Origin: Stemphylium vesicarium
Taxonomy: Eukaryota; Ascomycota; Dothideomycetes; Pleosporales; Pleosporaceae
Reading direction: 5' to 3'
DNA: 29,434 nt
Assembly: GCA_004380135.1 (NCBI GenBank)
Contig: QXCR01000254.1
Span: 1 to 29,434, forward strand
The number at the start of each line of letters is the position of its first letter. The stretch's first letter is position 1. The notes below the pieces were generated by a model, which did not search any database, was not told the origin of the DNA, and saw nothing but the letters and a program-made list of their open reading frames with translations. This document shows positions 1 through 10,760 of the stretch, piece by piece. The translations under genes were made by a program, and so were the position numbers.

Positions 1-2192
1 AGATAGTTAAGAAAATATAATTCTTTTTAGAATTTCTAAATTTTAATTTATAATTTATTAAGTATAATTTTAAAATTACTATTTAATTAATAAAAATATA
101 TAAGAAAAGATATACTATTTATATAAAGTTAGAAAGTAGAAAATACCTTTTAGACGCTTAAGAATATAAGTATAATACTACTATACTTTTATATATTCTA
201 ATTAGGGTAATCTCTATACTTTAAGACTAATTTATTAGATCTTATACTAAAAGAATATACTAGCTAGCTTTTTAAAAGCTAATAGTATCTTATTATCTAT
301 TATTTATATAAGCTTTTAAGATTAAAGAAGAACTATAATATTTATAATAAGAAGCTATTAGCTATTATTACTTACCTAAAATATTAGAGAGTATATGCTA
401 AAATTTACTTAGAACTTATAATATTCTTAGATTATAAGAACTTAATTATATTTATAACTACTAAGATACTAAATAAATAATACATTTAATAATTATAGGA
501 ATTAGAATAATATAAGTTTAAGATTATTTTTACTCTAGAAAAAAATAGTAGTAAGCCTAATACTCTTAGCTATAAATATAATATTATAGAAATAAAGATA
601 ATTAATAGATCTATAATACTTATACGCTATAAAGATAGATTATTAGAATTAGTAAAGATACTAAATCTAGTTATTTAAATTACTAATAAGATACTATAAG
701 AATTATAAAAAAATAATTATTAAGTAATACTATAATAGCTGTATATATAATTACGTTAGTATTACTTAAATAATAGAATTTATTAACTAAAATTACGAGT
801 TTCTATATATAAAGAATAAGGTTATATTCTTTATTACTAAATATATAGACTATTAAAAGAATAAATATAGTATTTACGCACCTTATAGAGAAATATAAGT
901 AATAGAGTTACCTAATATACTATAGTTAGATATCTTTATAAACTTTATTATAGGCTTACTAGTCTTAAATAGTTTTATTACTAAAGTATTATATTATATA
1001 AATCTTATAATAGTTAATTATTTTATTAAGTAAGCTAAGTATATCGCCTTTTATAAAGATTTTATAGTAGTATAACTTATATACGTTATTAATAATTACG
1101 TTATTAGATATTATAGTATACTAAAGTTAATAATTAGTAATAAAGATAAGCTCTTTACTTTAAACTTTTAGATAGTATTACTTACTATAATTAGTACTTA
1201 AAGAAAGCTATCTATAGCTTACTACCTATAAATAGATAAATAAATAGAGTAAATAAACTATATAATTAAAGCCTATTTATAAGTCTATATTAAGTACTAA
1301 TAAAATAATTAGGTTTTACTATTATCTATAGTATAGATAGCCTATTATAGTAAGCTTTTAGAGTCTATAGGATAGACCTTATTCTACGCGAACTATAGGG
1401 AATACCTAAATCTCTTTATATATATATTACTAAGCCTAAAAAAAGATATAGCTATTACTATAGCTAATAAGCTAAAATTAGTATATAAGTTACTATAACG
1501 CGAACTTAAAACTTATAACGCTAGAGTGTCTTATATATTAATAAGAAATAAAAAATAGTATCTTAAATAAAAAGAGAGAATAAAGTTTATCTACTTATAA
1601 AGAATCTTTATATTATATAACTTAATAAGAGACTTAATTATGTTAAGATTAGACTAATTTTAATTCTTAATTAAAAGGGACTAGTTACTTATATACTTAA
1701 CTTTCTACCTAATTTAAAGATATATCTAAAACTTTATATTAGTATATTAGAATTAGTAGATCTTAAAATACTACTCTAGAAAACCTTCTATTATAAAATA
1801 GAAAAAGAAAATAAATTTAAAGTCAAGAAAATTCTTATATACTACATATAAAGTAATAGTAAAAATATTTAATTAAATAATTAGGTTACTTTAAGAGTAA
1901 TACTATTTAAGAACTAGATATAAATCTTATAAACTACTACTAGCTACTTATATAGTATCATATAAAGTACTTAACTACTTATTAAAAGTAAAATCTCTAT
2001 CTAAGAAAATTAGTATAAAAGTATTTTAATCTAATATAAAAGTATTAGGTATTATATTATCTTTAAAAAGATATATCTCTTAGTTAATATTATTTACTAT
2101 TTTTAGTATCTTAATCTCTTCTAAAAATTTACCTAACTTATTCACTTACTACTTTTCACTATACTTTAGTACTTTTCTTTATTAATAAAGAT
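1..2192 (+). pseudogene. Gypsy-2 pol fragment: RNase H and integrase (Ty3/Gypsy), interrupted by Copia-1
   Basis: This is the 3' half of a Ty3/Gypsy pol gene, heavily RIP-mutated. An RNase H block with a DYKNL motif (family form DHKNL) begins near 430 and runs through the typical tail near 540-600. The integrase core follows in another frame: first catalytic Asp region near 929 (LDIFINF), second near 1135-1160 (ISNKDKLFT), then TAYYL..DK..E at 1211-1249, matching the family block T-A-Y-H-P-Q-T-D-G-Q-T-E. Many stop codons stand where Gln or Trp is expected. The frame differs between RNase H and integrase, so at least one indel is present. A chromodomain may lie at about 1790-1920, but this is weak. 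Upstream domains and the 5' LTR are outside the window. The region 555-880 closely matches the reverse complement of 15343-15640, so Gypsy-2 and Gypsy-3 belong to one family. The gene is cut by Copia-1 and resumes at 14383. Confidence 0.85.
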
Positions 2193-2197
2193 ATTTC
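2193..2197. repeat. Candidate target-site duplication of Copia-1 (left)
   Basis: ATTTC here pairs with AATTC at 14378-14382 on the far side of the element. The single A/T mismatch is not a RIP-type change, so this is likely but not certain. Confidence 0.55.
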
Positions 2198-2538
2198 TGT
2201 AGGATAAGGTATAGCGGAGGATTACTAATACTATTAGTAATAGTATTAGTAATAGCGGAAGATAGAAACTAGAGTTAAAAGTATATTTATTAGATATAAA
2301 GGGGGGAGTTAGATACTAAGGTATTATTACTATCTACTCGTTATTATATATAAATACTAAGTTATCTAGAATATTCTATCTTACTAATAGATAATCTAGA
2401 TATACGTAATTTCTACGTTATAGATTACGTATATAAGAATATAATAGCTATAGTAGTACTATTCTAGCTAAAAGAGTACTAGTACTTACTTAAGCTTATT
2501 AAGGCTTATTTAAGCTTAATTAAGCTTATATTCTAATA
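2198..2538 (-). repeat. Copia-1 3' LTR
   Basis: This 341-bp LTR aligns with 7442-7549 plus 14145-14377 and with the 340-bp LTR at 28493-28832. Differences are mostly C-to-T and G-to-A. Its sense start is RIP-altered (TATTAGAAT for TGTTAGAAT) and its sense end is TCCTACA. The first 70 sense bases contain repeated TAAGC/AAGCTT motifs. Near the sense 3' end, 2221-2253 is a perfect palindrome with 15-bp arms (ATTACTAATACTATT and complement) and a 3-nt loop, also present in the other two LTRs. Confidence 0.93.
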
Positions 2539-2550
2539 CGCCCCCTTAAG
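2539..2550 (-). other. Copia-1 polypurine tract
   Basis: On the minus strand CTTAAGGGGGCG sits immediately before the 3' LTR. A G-rich purine run in this position is where plus-strand DNA synthesis would be primed. Confidence 0.8.
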
Positions 2551-2599
2551 CTTAATAAGCTTAATTTTAGTAGTAATAATTTAGTAACTCTCTCTACTA

Positions 2600-4350
2600 G
2601 TATTACTATTTTAGATAAAGTAGTAGATTTACTTTTACTTTAAAGTCCTTAATCTTTTATATACTAATAGACTTAGTTAAGCTATCTACTAGTAGAGTAA
2701 CTATAGGCTAATAAGATAATTCTATTTTCTTATTTTTAACCTTTTCTCTAATAAAGTAATACTTAATATTAATATACTTAGTTCTAGCGTAATATATAGG
2801 ATTCTTCGCTAGTTCTATAGTACTTTAGCTATCTATTTTAATAATCTTTATGTTATTAAAAATAGGAATAATTAAGCTTATCTTTTTAATAAAGAGATTT
2901 AGATATAAGCTCTCTTTAACTACTTCTTTATAGGCTATAAACTTAGCCTCTGCGCTAGATAGTATAATAGTTTTTTATAATTTTAATAGCTAGGATATAG
3001 CGCTACTATTCTTATTATAGCTTAATAAGAATATATAGCCTATAGTAGACTTTCTACTAGTAAAATCGCCCCCCTAATCTAAATCTATAGAGCTAGTTAG
3101 ATTAATTATTTTATCTAGCTATTTTAGCTCTATAGGCTTAGATTAAGTTTTACTAAGGTTTAGATTATAGCTTAATACTAGGTCCTTAGTATACTTTATA
3201 TAGCCCTAGAGGTAGTTTAGACTATTAAAGTAATCTATACTAGAATTAGATATATACCTAGCTAAGCTATTTATAGCGTATACTATATTAGGCCTAGTAA
3301 AAGTAGTAATATAGATAAGAGAGCTAATTACTTATTAATATCTTTAGATATCTCTTAAATAAGCCTCTTCTTTATTACTTTTTAGCTTAGTATTAGGAGC
3401 TAGTAGAGCTTCTCTAAGTTTAATATCTTTTTTATTAAATTTAGCTAGTAGTCTATTAATATATTTCTTTTAGATTAAATATAGAGATCTTATTACTTTA
3501 TTTTAATAGATCTTTACTCTAAGAAACTCTTTTACTTTATTTAGATTTTTTATTTCTAAAGTAGAAATAGAACTAAGTTCTTTAAATAGACTATCTATTA
3601 TTTACTTACTTTTTATAAATATTAATAGATCATCTATATAAGTAGCTATTATAACCTTTTTACTAGTACTTATATAGGTAGTAATATTAGTTTATAAAGG
3701 AGTAAACTCTAGTCTAGCTAATAGACTAGCTAGTAGTTTTTACTACTATCTAGAGGCTTATTTTAGACTATATAGTACCTTTTTTAGTAAGTAAATATAA
3801 TTAGGATAGCTAGAGCTAATAAAGCCTTTAGGTTATTCTATATAGATAGTAGTATCTATTAAAGTATTAGAGAAAGCTTATTTAATATCTTAGCTATATA
3901 TTTTTTAATTTAGAGTACTAAATACTACTAATAGTAGCCTAATTATACTAGGCTTACTAGTATTTATAAAGATTTCTTTAAAATTTAGATCTTTCTCTTA
4001 TAAAAAACTTTTAGCTATCTATCTAGCCTTATAAATTTAGCTATTTTCTTAATATTTTTTATTTAATACTTATTATTTTTTTAGGACTAGATTATTACTA
4101 AGTTTAGATATTAGTAACTAGGTATTATTATTATAGAGCTAGTGTATTTCTAGTTATATTATAGCTAAATAGGTATTCTTTTTTTATACTTTAGAACTTC
4201 TTTATAGTTCTTAGAATAGTCTTCTATTTTACTAGTATAATATACTTTTTCTATTATATTAGAAAAGACTATACTTATATTTAAAGTACTTTCTCTTAGC
4301 TTACTAATTTCTTTATTCTTTTTAATATTAATAACTACTTTAAAATAAGT
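2600..4350 (-). pseudogene. Copia-1 reverse transcriptase and RNase H (Ty1/Copia), RIP-degraded
   Basis: This is the 3' end of the Copia-1 polyprotein. The reverse transcriptase active site is still readable as Y-I-D-D-L-L-I, with Y-I-D-D at 3640-3629 (minus strand). The RNase H block TIILSSAEAKFIA, the Copia signature SS.EAEY, lies at about 2975-2930. Stop codons are scattered through every frame and long segments have no CpA or TpG, so no product is possible. RNase H lies beside the polypurine tract and 3' LTR, as expected. Boundaries are approximate. RT synthesises the element's cDNA and RNase H removes the RNA template. Confidence 0.88.
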
Positions 4351-5460
4351 TTTAATAGCCTTTTTATTACTACTATATTAATTATCTATAGTAGATTTTA
4401 GTACTACTTTACTAAATTTATCTTCTATCTCTAGATTCTCTTAACTAAGATCTTTTAAAGGCCTATAGTAAGATTCTTCTAGTACTTTAATATTTTTAGT
4501 TAAAGTAACTTTATAAGATTTAAGATTTAGAAGATAACATAGATTATTACTTATATAACCTATTAAGTAATATAGTTTTAACTTAGTATCTAGCTTATAT
4601 AAAAACTTTTTAGATTCTTTCTTATAGCTTTAAGATCCCTAAATCTTTATATTAGCTATATTAGACTTAGCTTTATATTTAATCTTATAAGGCGTTTTAA
4701 AATTAATAGAACTATTTAGTATTCTATTATAGAGATATATAGTAGATATTAGAGTCTCTATTTATAGCCTTTTTAGTAGTTTAGACTTAAATAATAGAGC
4801 TCTTACTTTATTAAATAAAGTTCTATTTATATGCTATTCCTCTTTCTTAGCTTTAAAATTAAAAGAAGGTATAAATCTAAAGATAAATCCTTTATCTTTA
4901 GTTAGATCTAATAGATCTTTTATATTTAGTTTATTATTTATTTAAATTAGCTTAAGCCTTTTATTTTCTTATACTTTAACTTAATTAATAAATTCTTTAA
5001 TAAGTTAAATTAGTTCTACTTTATTTTATGTAGTTCTATCTCTAAATACTTTATCTTATAGTTAAGAAAGATAATATAATACTTATAGCCTTTATTAATT
5101 ATAGACTTAATAGATTCTCTTAGATCTATATAGACTAGATCTTTAAAGTTATCTATTTTAATAGTAATAAAGTCTCTATTAATAGTATTAGTTTACTTAC
5201 TTTCTAAATAGATAATATAGTCTATAAAGTCTTTATTAATATCTATCTTAAAGTTTAAGCCTTTTATACTAATTAATAGCTTACTAAAGCTATTCTTACT
5301 AATATATCTTAGTCTTTTATATAGTAGAGTAGTATTATTAAGGGTCTTAGTAGAAGTATTTATAATTTCTATACTCTTATCTCTATTACTATAAGTAGTA
5401 AAAGTAATTATATTTCTAGTATAGTATTCTATAGCTAGAATCTTATTATTCTTATAGGCT
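4350..5460 (-). pseudogene. Copia-1 integrase, RIP-degraded
   Basis: Minus-strand reading from about 5330 gives RLRYISKN, which corresponds to the histidine part of the Copia integrase zinc-binding H2C2 module. The two cysteines appear as tyrosines (Y-I-I-Y at 5223-5206). The first catalytic Asp region follows as VYIDLRE at about 5135-5115, matching the family form with H-T/I-D. The core and C-terminal parts run toward 4350 but are too eroded to place the later catalytic residues. The integrase precedes RT, the diagnostic Copia order. Integrase would join the cDNA to a 5-bp staggered target. Confidence 0.82.
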
Positions 5461-5870
5461 TAGTATTCTTTTTTAGTAAAATTAAACTCTATCTCTCTAT
5501 TAATAGCTTAGTAGACGCTTAATAGGTTTACTTATATTTTAGATATTAGTAGTATATCCTTAAGTACTATAGGCGTATTAGTACTAGTAAAAATAATAGC
5601 TATATTATCTTTAGCTTTTACTTTAAGTAGAGTACTAGTATTATCTTACTTAATATAAGTATTATTAATTAGTTTAAGATTAGAAAAAAGATCTTCTCTA
5701 GAGTATATATAATAGCTAGTACTACTATCTAGTATCTATATAATCTTATTATTAGTAGAAGATTCTTTAATACCTTCTATATTATTAACTTAAATAATAG
5801 TACTATTAAGACTACTCTCTTCTATTATATTTATAGCCTTAAATTACTTTTTATTACTATATTTCTTCTT
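5460..5870 (-). pseudogene. Copia-1 protease region
   Basis: Minus-strand reading shows LDSSTSYYIYSREDLFSNL with the active-site block at about 5730-5715, corresponding to the Copia aspartic protease motif D-S-G. The Gly has become Ser, one G-to-A change. A VNLLSV block near 5530-5510 matches the segment that normally ends the protease. The protease would cut the Gag-Pol polyprotein. Confidence 0.72.
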
Positions 5871-6640
5871 ATAATAGATATTATCTATATATCTACTTCT
5901 ATTATAATAAGAGTAGTACTTACTACTTTTCTTTATATTTAAAGATATTTCTATATCTTTATTAGTAATCTCTTTATTAGAGATAATATTCTTTATAGAT
6001 TTAATTAAATATAGACGTCTAGACTTATTAAGAATCTAGCTAAATATAAGATCTAAATTAATTAGCTTATTTAGTCTTAAATCTTAAGTAATAATAATTA
6101 CTAAATAATTAAAATTATTATTTAGATTATTTAGTACTAGAGTAGTAATAAACTTTAATAATAGAGAAATATCTCTAGCTTCTAGGCTATTAAGTAGTCT
6201 CTTAATTTTCTATAAATATACTTCTACGTTATTATTATAACTAATTAACGTAGTATTAATAAGCTTATTACTTAGTAGAATATTGCTACTAAAGCCTTTT
6301 ACTTAATATAGAGATTTAAGATTATCTTATAATAGAAATAGTAATTTAATCTCTTTAGTTTTTAGAAGTAGGCCGTTATCTAGGCTTAATTTAATAATAG
6401 ATAATACTTTACCTTCTTATTCTTTTAAATTATCTAAATTCTCTTATATAAAATTAAATAAGTTTAACTAAGAAAAAACTATTCTTATAATAGAATAATA
6501 GCTTTCTTTTATTAAGAGAGACTCTACTCTTAAAGCCTAAATATTATAGTTAGAGTTACCTACTAACTTAGGCACTCTAAAAATACTGCTTTTAGCTATT
6601 ATAGCTACTACTCTTATATCTAGACAAAGTAGATAGCGAT
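5871..6640 (-). pseudogene. Copia-1 gag with zinc knuckle converted to tyrosines
   Basis: The nucleocapsid end of gag is at 5920-5871. The spacing of a CX2CX4HX4C zinc knuckle is intact, but all four metal ligands read as Tyr (Y-S-Y-Y-N-R-S-R-Y-I-D-N-I-Y), as expected from TGC/TGT to TAC/TAT and CAC/CAT to TAC/TAT. The rest of gag extends up to about 6640 without a recognisable start codon. Gag would form the virus-like particle of the retrotransposon. Confidence 0.7.
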
Positions 6641-6787
6641 TATCTAGAGATAGCAAATAGCTAGAACTTTTATATAGTCTTATTATAATAGAAAGCTATA
6701 GTTACTATTTTTACGAGCACTAGTAGCTATTAAAGAACTCTAGCTATAGATTAAATTATAATAAGCTAATAAGATCTAGCTTTAATA

Positions 6788-6942
6788 GTGCTAAAAACGT
6801 AGCACTAATAGGCCAAAATCCTAGCCAAAGTAGTACTAAAACCGTAGTACTAATAGTGCCAAAGACGTAGCACTTATAGGCCGATTTCCTAGCCAAAAAT
6901 AGTACTAAAAACGTAGTACTAATAGTGCTAAAGGCGTAGCAC
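6788..6942 (-). repeat. Array of five small hairpins in the Copia-1 leader
   Basis: Five inverted repeats lie at 6925-6942, 6901-6920, 6856-6873, 6832-6851 and 6788-6805. In the sense direction each has a stem of GTGC/GCAC or AGTAC/GTACT and a loop region beginning TACG. The two stem types alternate strictly. TTGGCTAGG-type spacers lie between some units. The array sits between the LTR and gag. The same array begins at 29331 in Copia-2. Confidence 0.85.
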
Positions 6943-7424
6943 TTATACCTAAAGTAGTATTATATTACCTATAGTAATTGCTTATTACTCTAGTAAAGGT
7001 TGCTAGTCTTCCTAGAGGCTAACTTATTAGCTAGTTACTAAGTAAGAGTTTTAGCTCTATCTAGTAACTATACGCTTTACTAAAAGCTATTACTAATAAG
7101 CTTTAATAAATAATTATTATAGTAGCCTACTATAAGTTTGCCTTAAGTATAGAATTACCTAGAGCCTTATACTAGTATTACTACTAGTATTTTCTCTCTA
7201 TCTTTTAATAGTAGTTTAGTATAGCTTAATAAGTTTATCTAAACTTATTATAGTTTTACGTAGAGTAATTAGTAAGTTAGGGATAGTTTCTTAGTAACTA
7301 GGGTTACTTAATTACTTAGATTTTAATAGATAGAGACTATATACTAGAATACTACTACTATAGCTTATAGTAATAGATACTTTAGTTACTATAGACTTAT
7401 AGTAACTCTATTTCTAAAGAGTCT
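6943..7424 (-). other. Copia-1 5' leader, no gene seen
   Basis: This is untranslated leader between the primer-binding site and the hairpin array. It matches the Copia-2 leader 28850-29330 along its length. I see no open frame or other element in it. Confidence 0.7.
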
Positions 7425-7441
7425 AATCTAGGCTTATAATC
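7425..7441 (-). other. Copia-1 primer-binding site, initiator tRNA-Met anticodon arm type
   Basis: Directly after the 5' LTR the minus strand reads GATTATAAGCCTAG. Copia-2 has AGTTATAAGCCTAAG in the same place. Allowing G-to-A and C-to-T, both fit the complement of the anticodon stem-loop of fungal initiator tRNA-Met (around GGGCTCATAACC). This is the half-tRNA priming known from Drosophila copia, not 3'-end priming. Confidence 0.7.
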
Positions 7442-7549
7442 TATAAAATAAGGTCTAGTAAAAGATTACTAATACTATTAGTAATAGTATTAGTAATAGT
7501 AGAAAATAGGAACTAGAGTTAAAAGTATATCTATTAAATATAAAGAGGG
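7442..7549 (-). repeat. Copia-1 5' LTR, inner part
   Basis: These 108 bp are the 3' end of the 5' LTR; the remainder is 14145-14377. The palindrome recurs at 7465-7497. The inner boundary (TATAAAATAAGG) aligns with TGTAGGATAAGG at 2198 with only G-to-A changes. Confidence 0.92.
7545..7549. repeat. Target-site duplication of Gypsy-1, left (GAGGG)
   Basis: A perfect copy lies at 14140-14144. Removing Gypsy-1 and one copy restores a continuous Copia LTR. Confidence 0.95.
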
Positions 7550-7781
7550 TGTAAGGGGCAGTTATAGGCAATAGTATTTGCTTCACACTATAATAGAATA
7601 GTGGGGGATAGCTCTATATTACTATACTAGATAGGGGGTAGTAAGGAAAATAATTCTTATCTCTCTTCCCTTACATGAAGCGTAAGTTAAAAGTAGGTAT
7701 CTTTACTAAGGCGTAAGTATAAGAAGTAAATATATTAAGACTAAATACGCCTAATTATAGGCCTTTAGCCTAAGTATTATA
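7550..7781 (-). repeat. Gypsy-1 3' LTR
   Basis: This copy aligns base for base with 13908-14139 and every difference I saw by eye is a transition. The low-coordinate part is less mutated here (TGTAAGGGGCAG versus TATAAAAGGTAA), whereas the high-coordinate part is more mutated here. Confidence 0.95.
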
Positions 7782-7797
7782 GAGCCTCTTTCTCTAA
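7782..7797 (-). other. Gypsy-1 polypurine tract
   Basis: The minus strand reads AGAGAAAGAGGCTC immediately before the 3' LTR, which fits the plus-strand priming site. Confidence 0.7.
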
Positions 7798-9600
7798 ACT
7801 AGCGTTCTTAATAGTTTTAACCTTAATAAAAACCTAAAAACTCTTAAGAGGAGAAATAGGAAAAGAGTGTCTAGATACTATCTATCTATCGCGCGTCGCA
7901 CGTGCGCCGTAGCGGTGCGCTGCCGCTATAACCACTATTGCGCGCGTCCCTAGTTTGTTTAGGATGATATTGTAGTAAATATAGATTTAAGAGGTAACGA
8001 ACGCTATTTACGTTATTATAATAAGTGCTAAATATTATTTACTTTACTTCTTTAGGTCGCCTACTTTATTATTATAGTAAGTATAGATAGTTATTTACTA
8101 ATTTTATCGTAGTGACTATTTATTATATTATTATAATAGAAACTTTTTATCCTTACTCTCTTATTTAATACTACTATAATAACACTATTATACTTCTCTA
8201 ACGCATCTTTAGCGTATACTATACTCTTTACTATAGTTTATTATCTAAATTCTAAGTATATTAAGAAATCCTACTTACGTAGTACTTGCCTATTCGCGTT
8301 TAGCGACCTTAAAAAGCGCGCTAATTAAGTCGCTTTAGTTGCGACCTACACGCGCTACGCTTAGAGCGTTATTAAGTAGAAGAAGATATGTGAGAAGTTG
8401 AAATATCGCCGCTATAAGCATTACTCTACTAGTAATCAAGATAGATGCACTTTAGTAAGTAATTAAGGTATTCTATAAGCGCTGCGCCTTAGCTAATCTA
8501 AATAGGTGCCTATTAAGATAAACGGCTGCCTTAATCACCTATACTAGCTTCGCGCTTAGTATAATGCTGCTATTAATACTACTAAAAAGCCTAAGACTAA
8601 CGCTAGTGTAATTACTACTAGCGTTAAGCTTATGCGTTACTAGTACTAATTTAATCTAGAGCTTATAAACTACTACTATATTACTACCTATTCTAGAACT
8701 TCTCTTAGGATTTCTACTTAAGTTCTAGTAACTTTACCTTAATATTTAAGTCTAATTCTAGTTAAGTAGCGTAGAATTATAGCTACTTTAGAGTAGCTAG
8801 TAGCTTATACTATAAGAATAGTACGCGCTTATTAATTTTTTAATATTTTTCTTTTATTAATATTTCTCTAGGGTAGTAGTATAGAAGATAATAATAATAA
8901 TAATAATAATAATAACGATAATAACGACGATAATAAGTCCCTCCCGCCTCTAGGTAGTAAGAAGCGGGTAGACGAGAACGAAGGTAAGAATAGTAGTAAT
9001 TAAGAGGGGTTTATTTTTTATCTTTTTCTATATGCGTAGATACTCTAAGTCCTATATAATAGGTATGCGCCTTAAGTACGCTATAAATAAGTTTCTTATA
9101 ATCTTTTCTATTACTTCTTTTATTATAAGCTTTATATTTTTTTAAAGTCTTAGACTAGTTCCTCTATATCTTTAAAATTAGAAGCTAGAGTCTAAGTATT
9201 CTAAGATTTATTATATTTTTTCTATCTTAACTAGTATTATAGTTAGCTCTTTCTAATTTATTTTCTAAGAATTTTTTCTACTTCTTAGACTTCTTTACTT
9301 TCTATAGTAATCTCTAGTAGTTAGGTATTATTATTATAATTATCTCTAGAATTCTATTATTCTAGAAGGGATATATAGAATATATTATAAATATAATAGT
9401 TAGGTAGTAAGAGTAGGTAGTATACCTACGTTTTAACTACGCTTTATACCTAAAATAGCCTAATAAACTTACTAAAAAGCTTTTTACTAAGTTAATAGGC
9501 TAAGTTAATATATTTTATACTAAGAAGTATAAGATCTCTCTTATAAAAAACTTCTAGTTTATATTTCTTATTATAGTATTAGCTTTAATACTCTTATACT
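7798..9600 (-). other. Gypsy-1 region between integrase and 3' LTR
   Basis: About 1.8 kb lies between the integrase core and the polypurine tract, and I recognise no domain in it. It probably holds the C-terminal extension of pol (possibly a chromodomain, not confirmed) and the 3' UTR. A GC-richer patch at 7887-7960 contains the inverted repeat TAGCGG/CCGCTA. A triplet repeat lies at 8884-8936. Confidence 0.5.
8884..8936. repeat. Imperfect trinucleotide repeat (ATA/ACG)n
   Basis: About 16 triplets of the form ATA, ACG or GAT occur in a row. Read on the minus strand of the element they would give a low-complexity (for example Ser/Leu-rich) segment. Confidence 0.8.
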
Positions 9601-10500
9601 CTTTATAGATATTCCCGTGCTAATGCGCGTACGTCGTGTATACGCTAAATTCTATTAACTACGTCTAGCATCTCCCCCTCTTGCCTACTATCCTTAGGAG
9701 GCGTAGAGAGTAAGGGGTGCTTACTATATACTAAGTAAAATAGTATCGCTTTTATTAATTTATAAATTAAATTATTATAAGTAAATTATACTATTACTAA
9801 TAATAAAATCTAGTTATCTTACTTATCTAAAGTAAATATCCTAAGGTATTATTCTATAGTCTAGTTCTAGCGCTTAGTTTATCTATCTATTTATAGATAG
9901 AAAGCTATACTAAGCCTACGCTTTACTTATAGTTAATAGTAGATTTCTATCTAAAATACTAAGGTAAAGACTAAACTATAGTCTAATATAATATCTTTTT
10001 AGATTCTATACTATAAGATAACCTAATTAAAATAGAATTTAATAAATTACTTTATGTCTTAGATTTTTAAAGTAGATATATAGATTACTATCTTTAAGAA
10101 GTAGTTAACTATTATAAGTATTATATTAAAGATGTAATCTAAGCTATCTTTTACTAGTAGTAACTTTATAATAAAATTAAGAGTAATTTCCTTAAAGATA
10201 TTCTTTAGAATTAGTAGTAATAATAGCTTACTATATTTACTATGCTATAGAGCTTTACTCCTTTAATATATAGTATATATCTTTACGTATTCCTAGATAT
10301 TATAGCTAAGTAATAGCTAATAATATAGCCTACTAATAAGCTTAAGCGTCCTACATGCGCTAAAATAGCCTACTATACGCGTGTTATAGTTCTAGAATAA
10401 AATCTCCTACTTAATAGCTAGTTTCTCTAGAATATAAATCCTGCTATTATATCTTAGGACTTCCTTTTTATTAATGCGCTAAACTAGCGTATCTCTACTA
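9600..10500 (-). pseudogene. Gypsy-1 integrase
   Basis: The N-terminal zinc-binding part lies at about 10400-10270. The minus strand reads T-R-I-V-G-Y-F-S-A followed by RTLKLISRLYY, matching the GH.G...T......YYW block of Ty3/Gypsy integrases. The catalytic core should occupy about 10200-9800, but RIP has erased clear Asp and Glu signatures. Stops are frequent. Its position downstream of RNase H confirms the Gypsy order. Confidence 0.72.
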
Positions 10501-10760
10501 CTTTAAGTACGTGTTACTCGCTTAGAGTTCGCAACCTGCTATTAGGCAAAGGCGTCCCTTTACTGCAACTAGAGTAGAATATCTATTAGAGCTTCCGACT
10601 CTACTAGTATAGGTTCGCTACTGACTAGTACTCTAGCTAGTGAGCGTGGCACGCATGGTATGCATCCTATGGCGCTAGCAGTAGGGACCTTCACGGCTCT
10701 ATAAACGTTAGCTACGTGCATCTTACACGCGCCTACTAGACTAAGCCTAGGTGTAGATCC
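10500..10760 (-). other. Gypsy-1 pol linker, a patch spared by RIP
   Basis: Between RNase H and integrase lies about 250 bp of near-normal composition with many CpA and TpG dinucleotides. Read on the minus strand the segment upstream of about 10580 gives some 75 codons without a stop. Further down, the same frame continues into the integrase N terminus with RIP-type stops. It appears to be the poorly conserved linker of pol. Confidence 0.6.

Noticed and set aside
6786..6945. CRISPR-like array
   Set aside because: The short alternating inverted repeats could suggest one, but repeats are imperfect, spacers are related to each other, and the array is shared by two Copia leaders in a fungal context.
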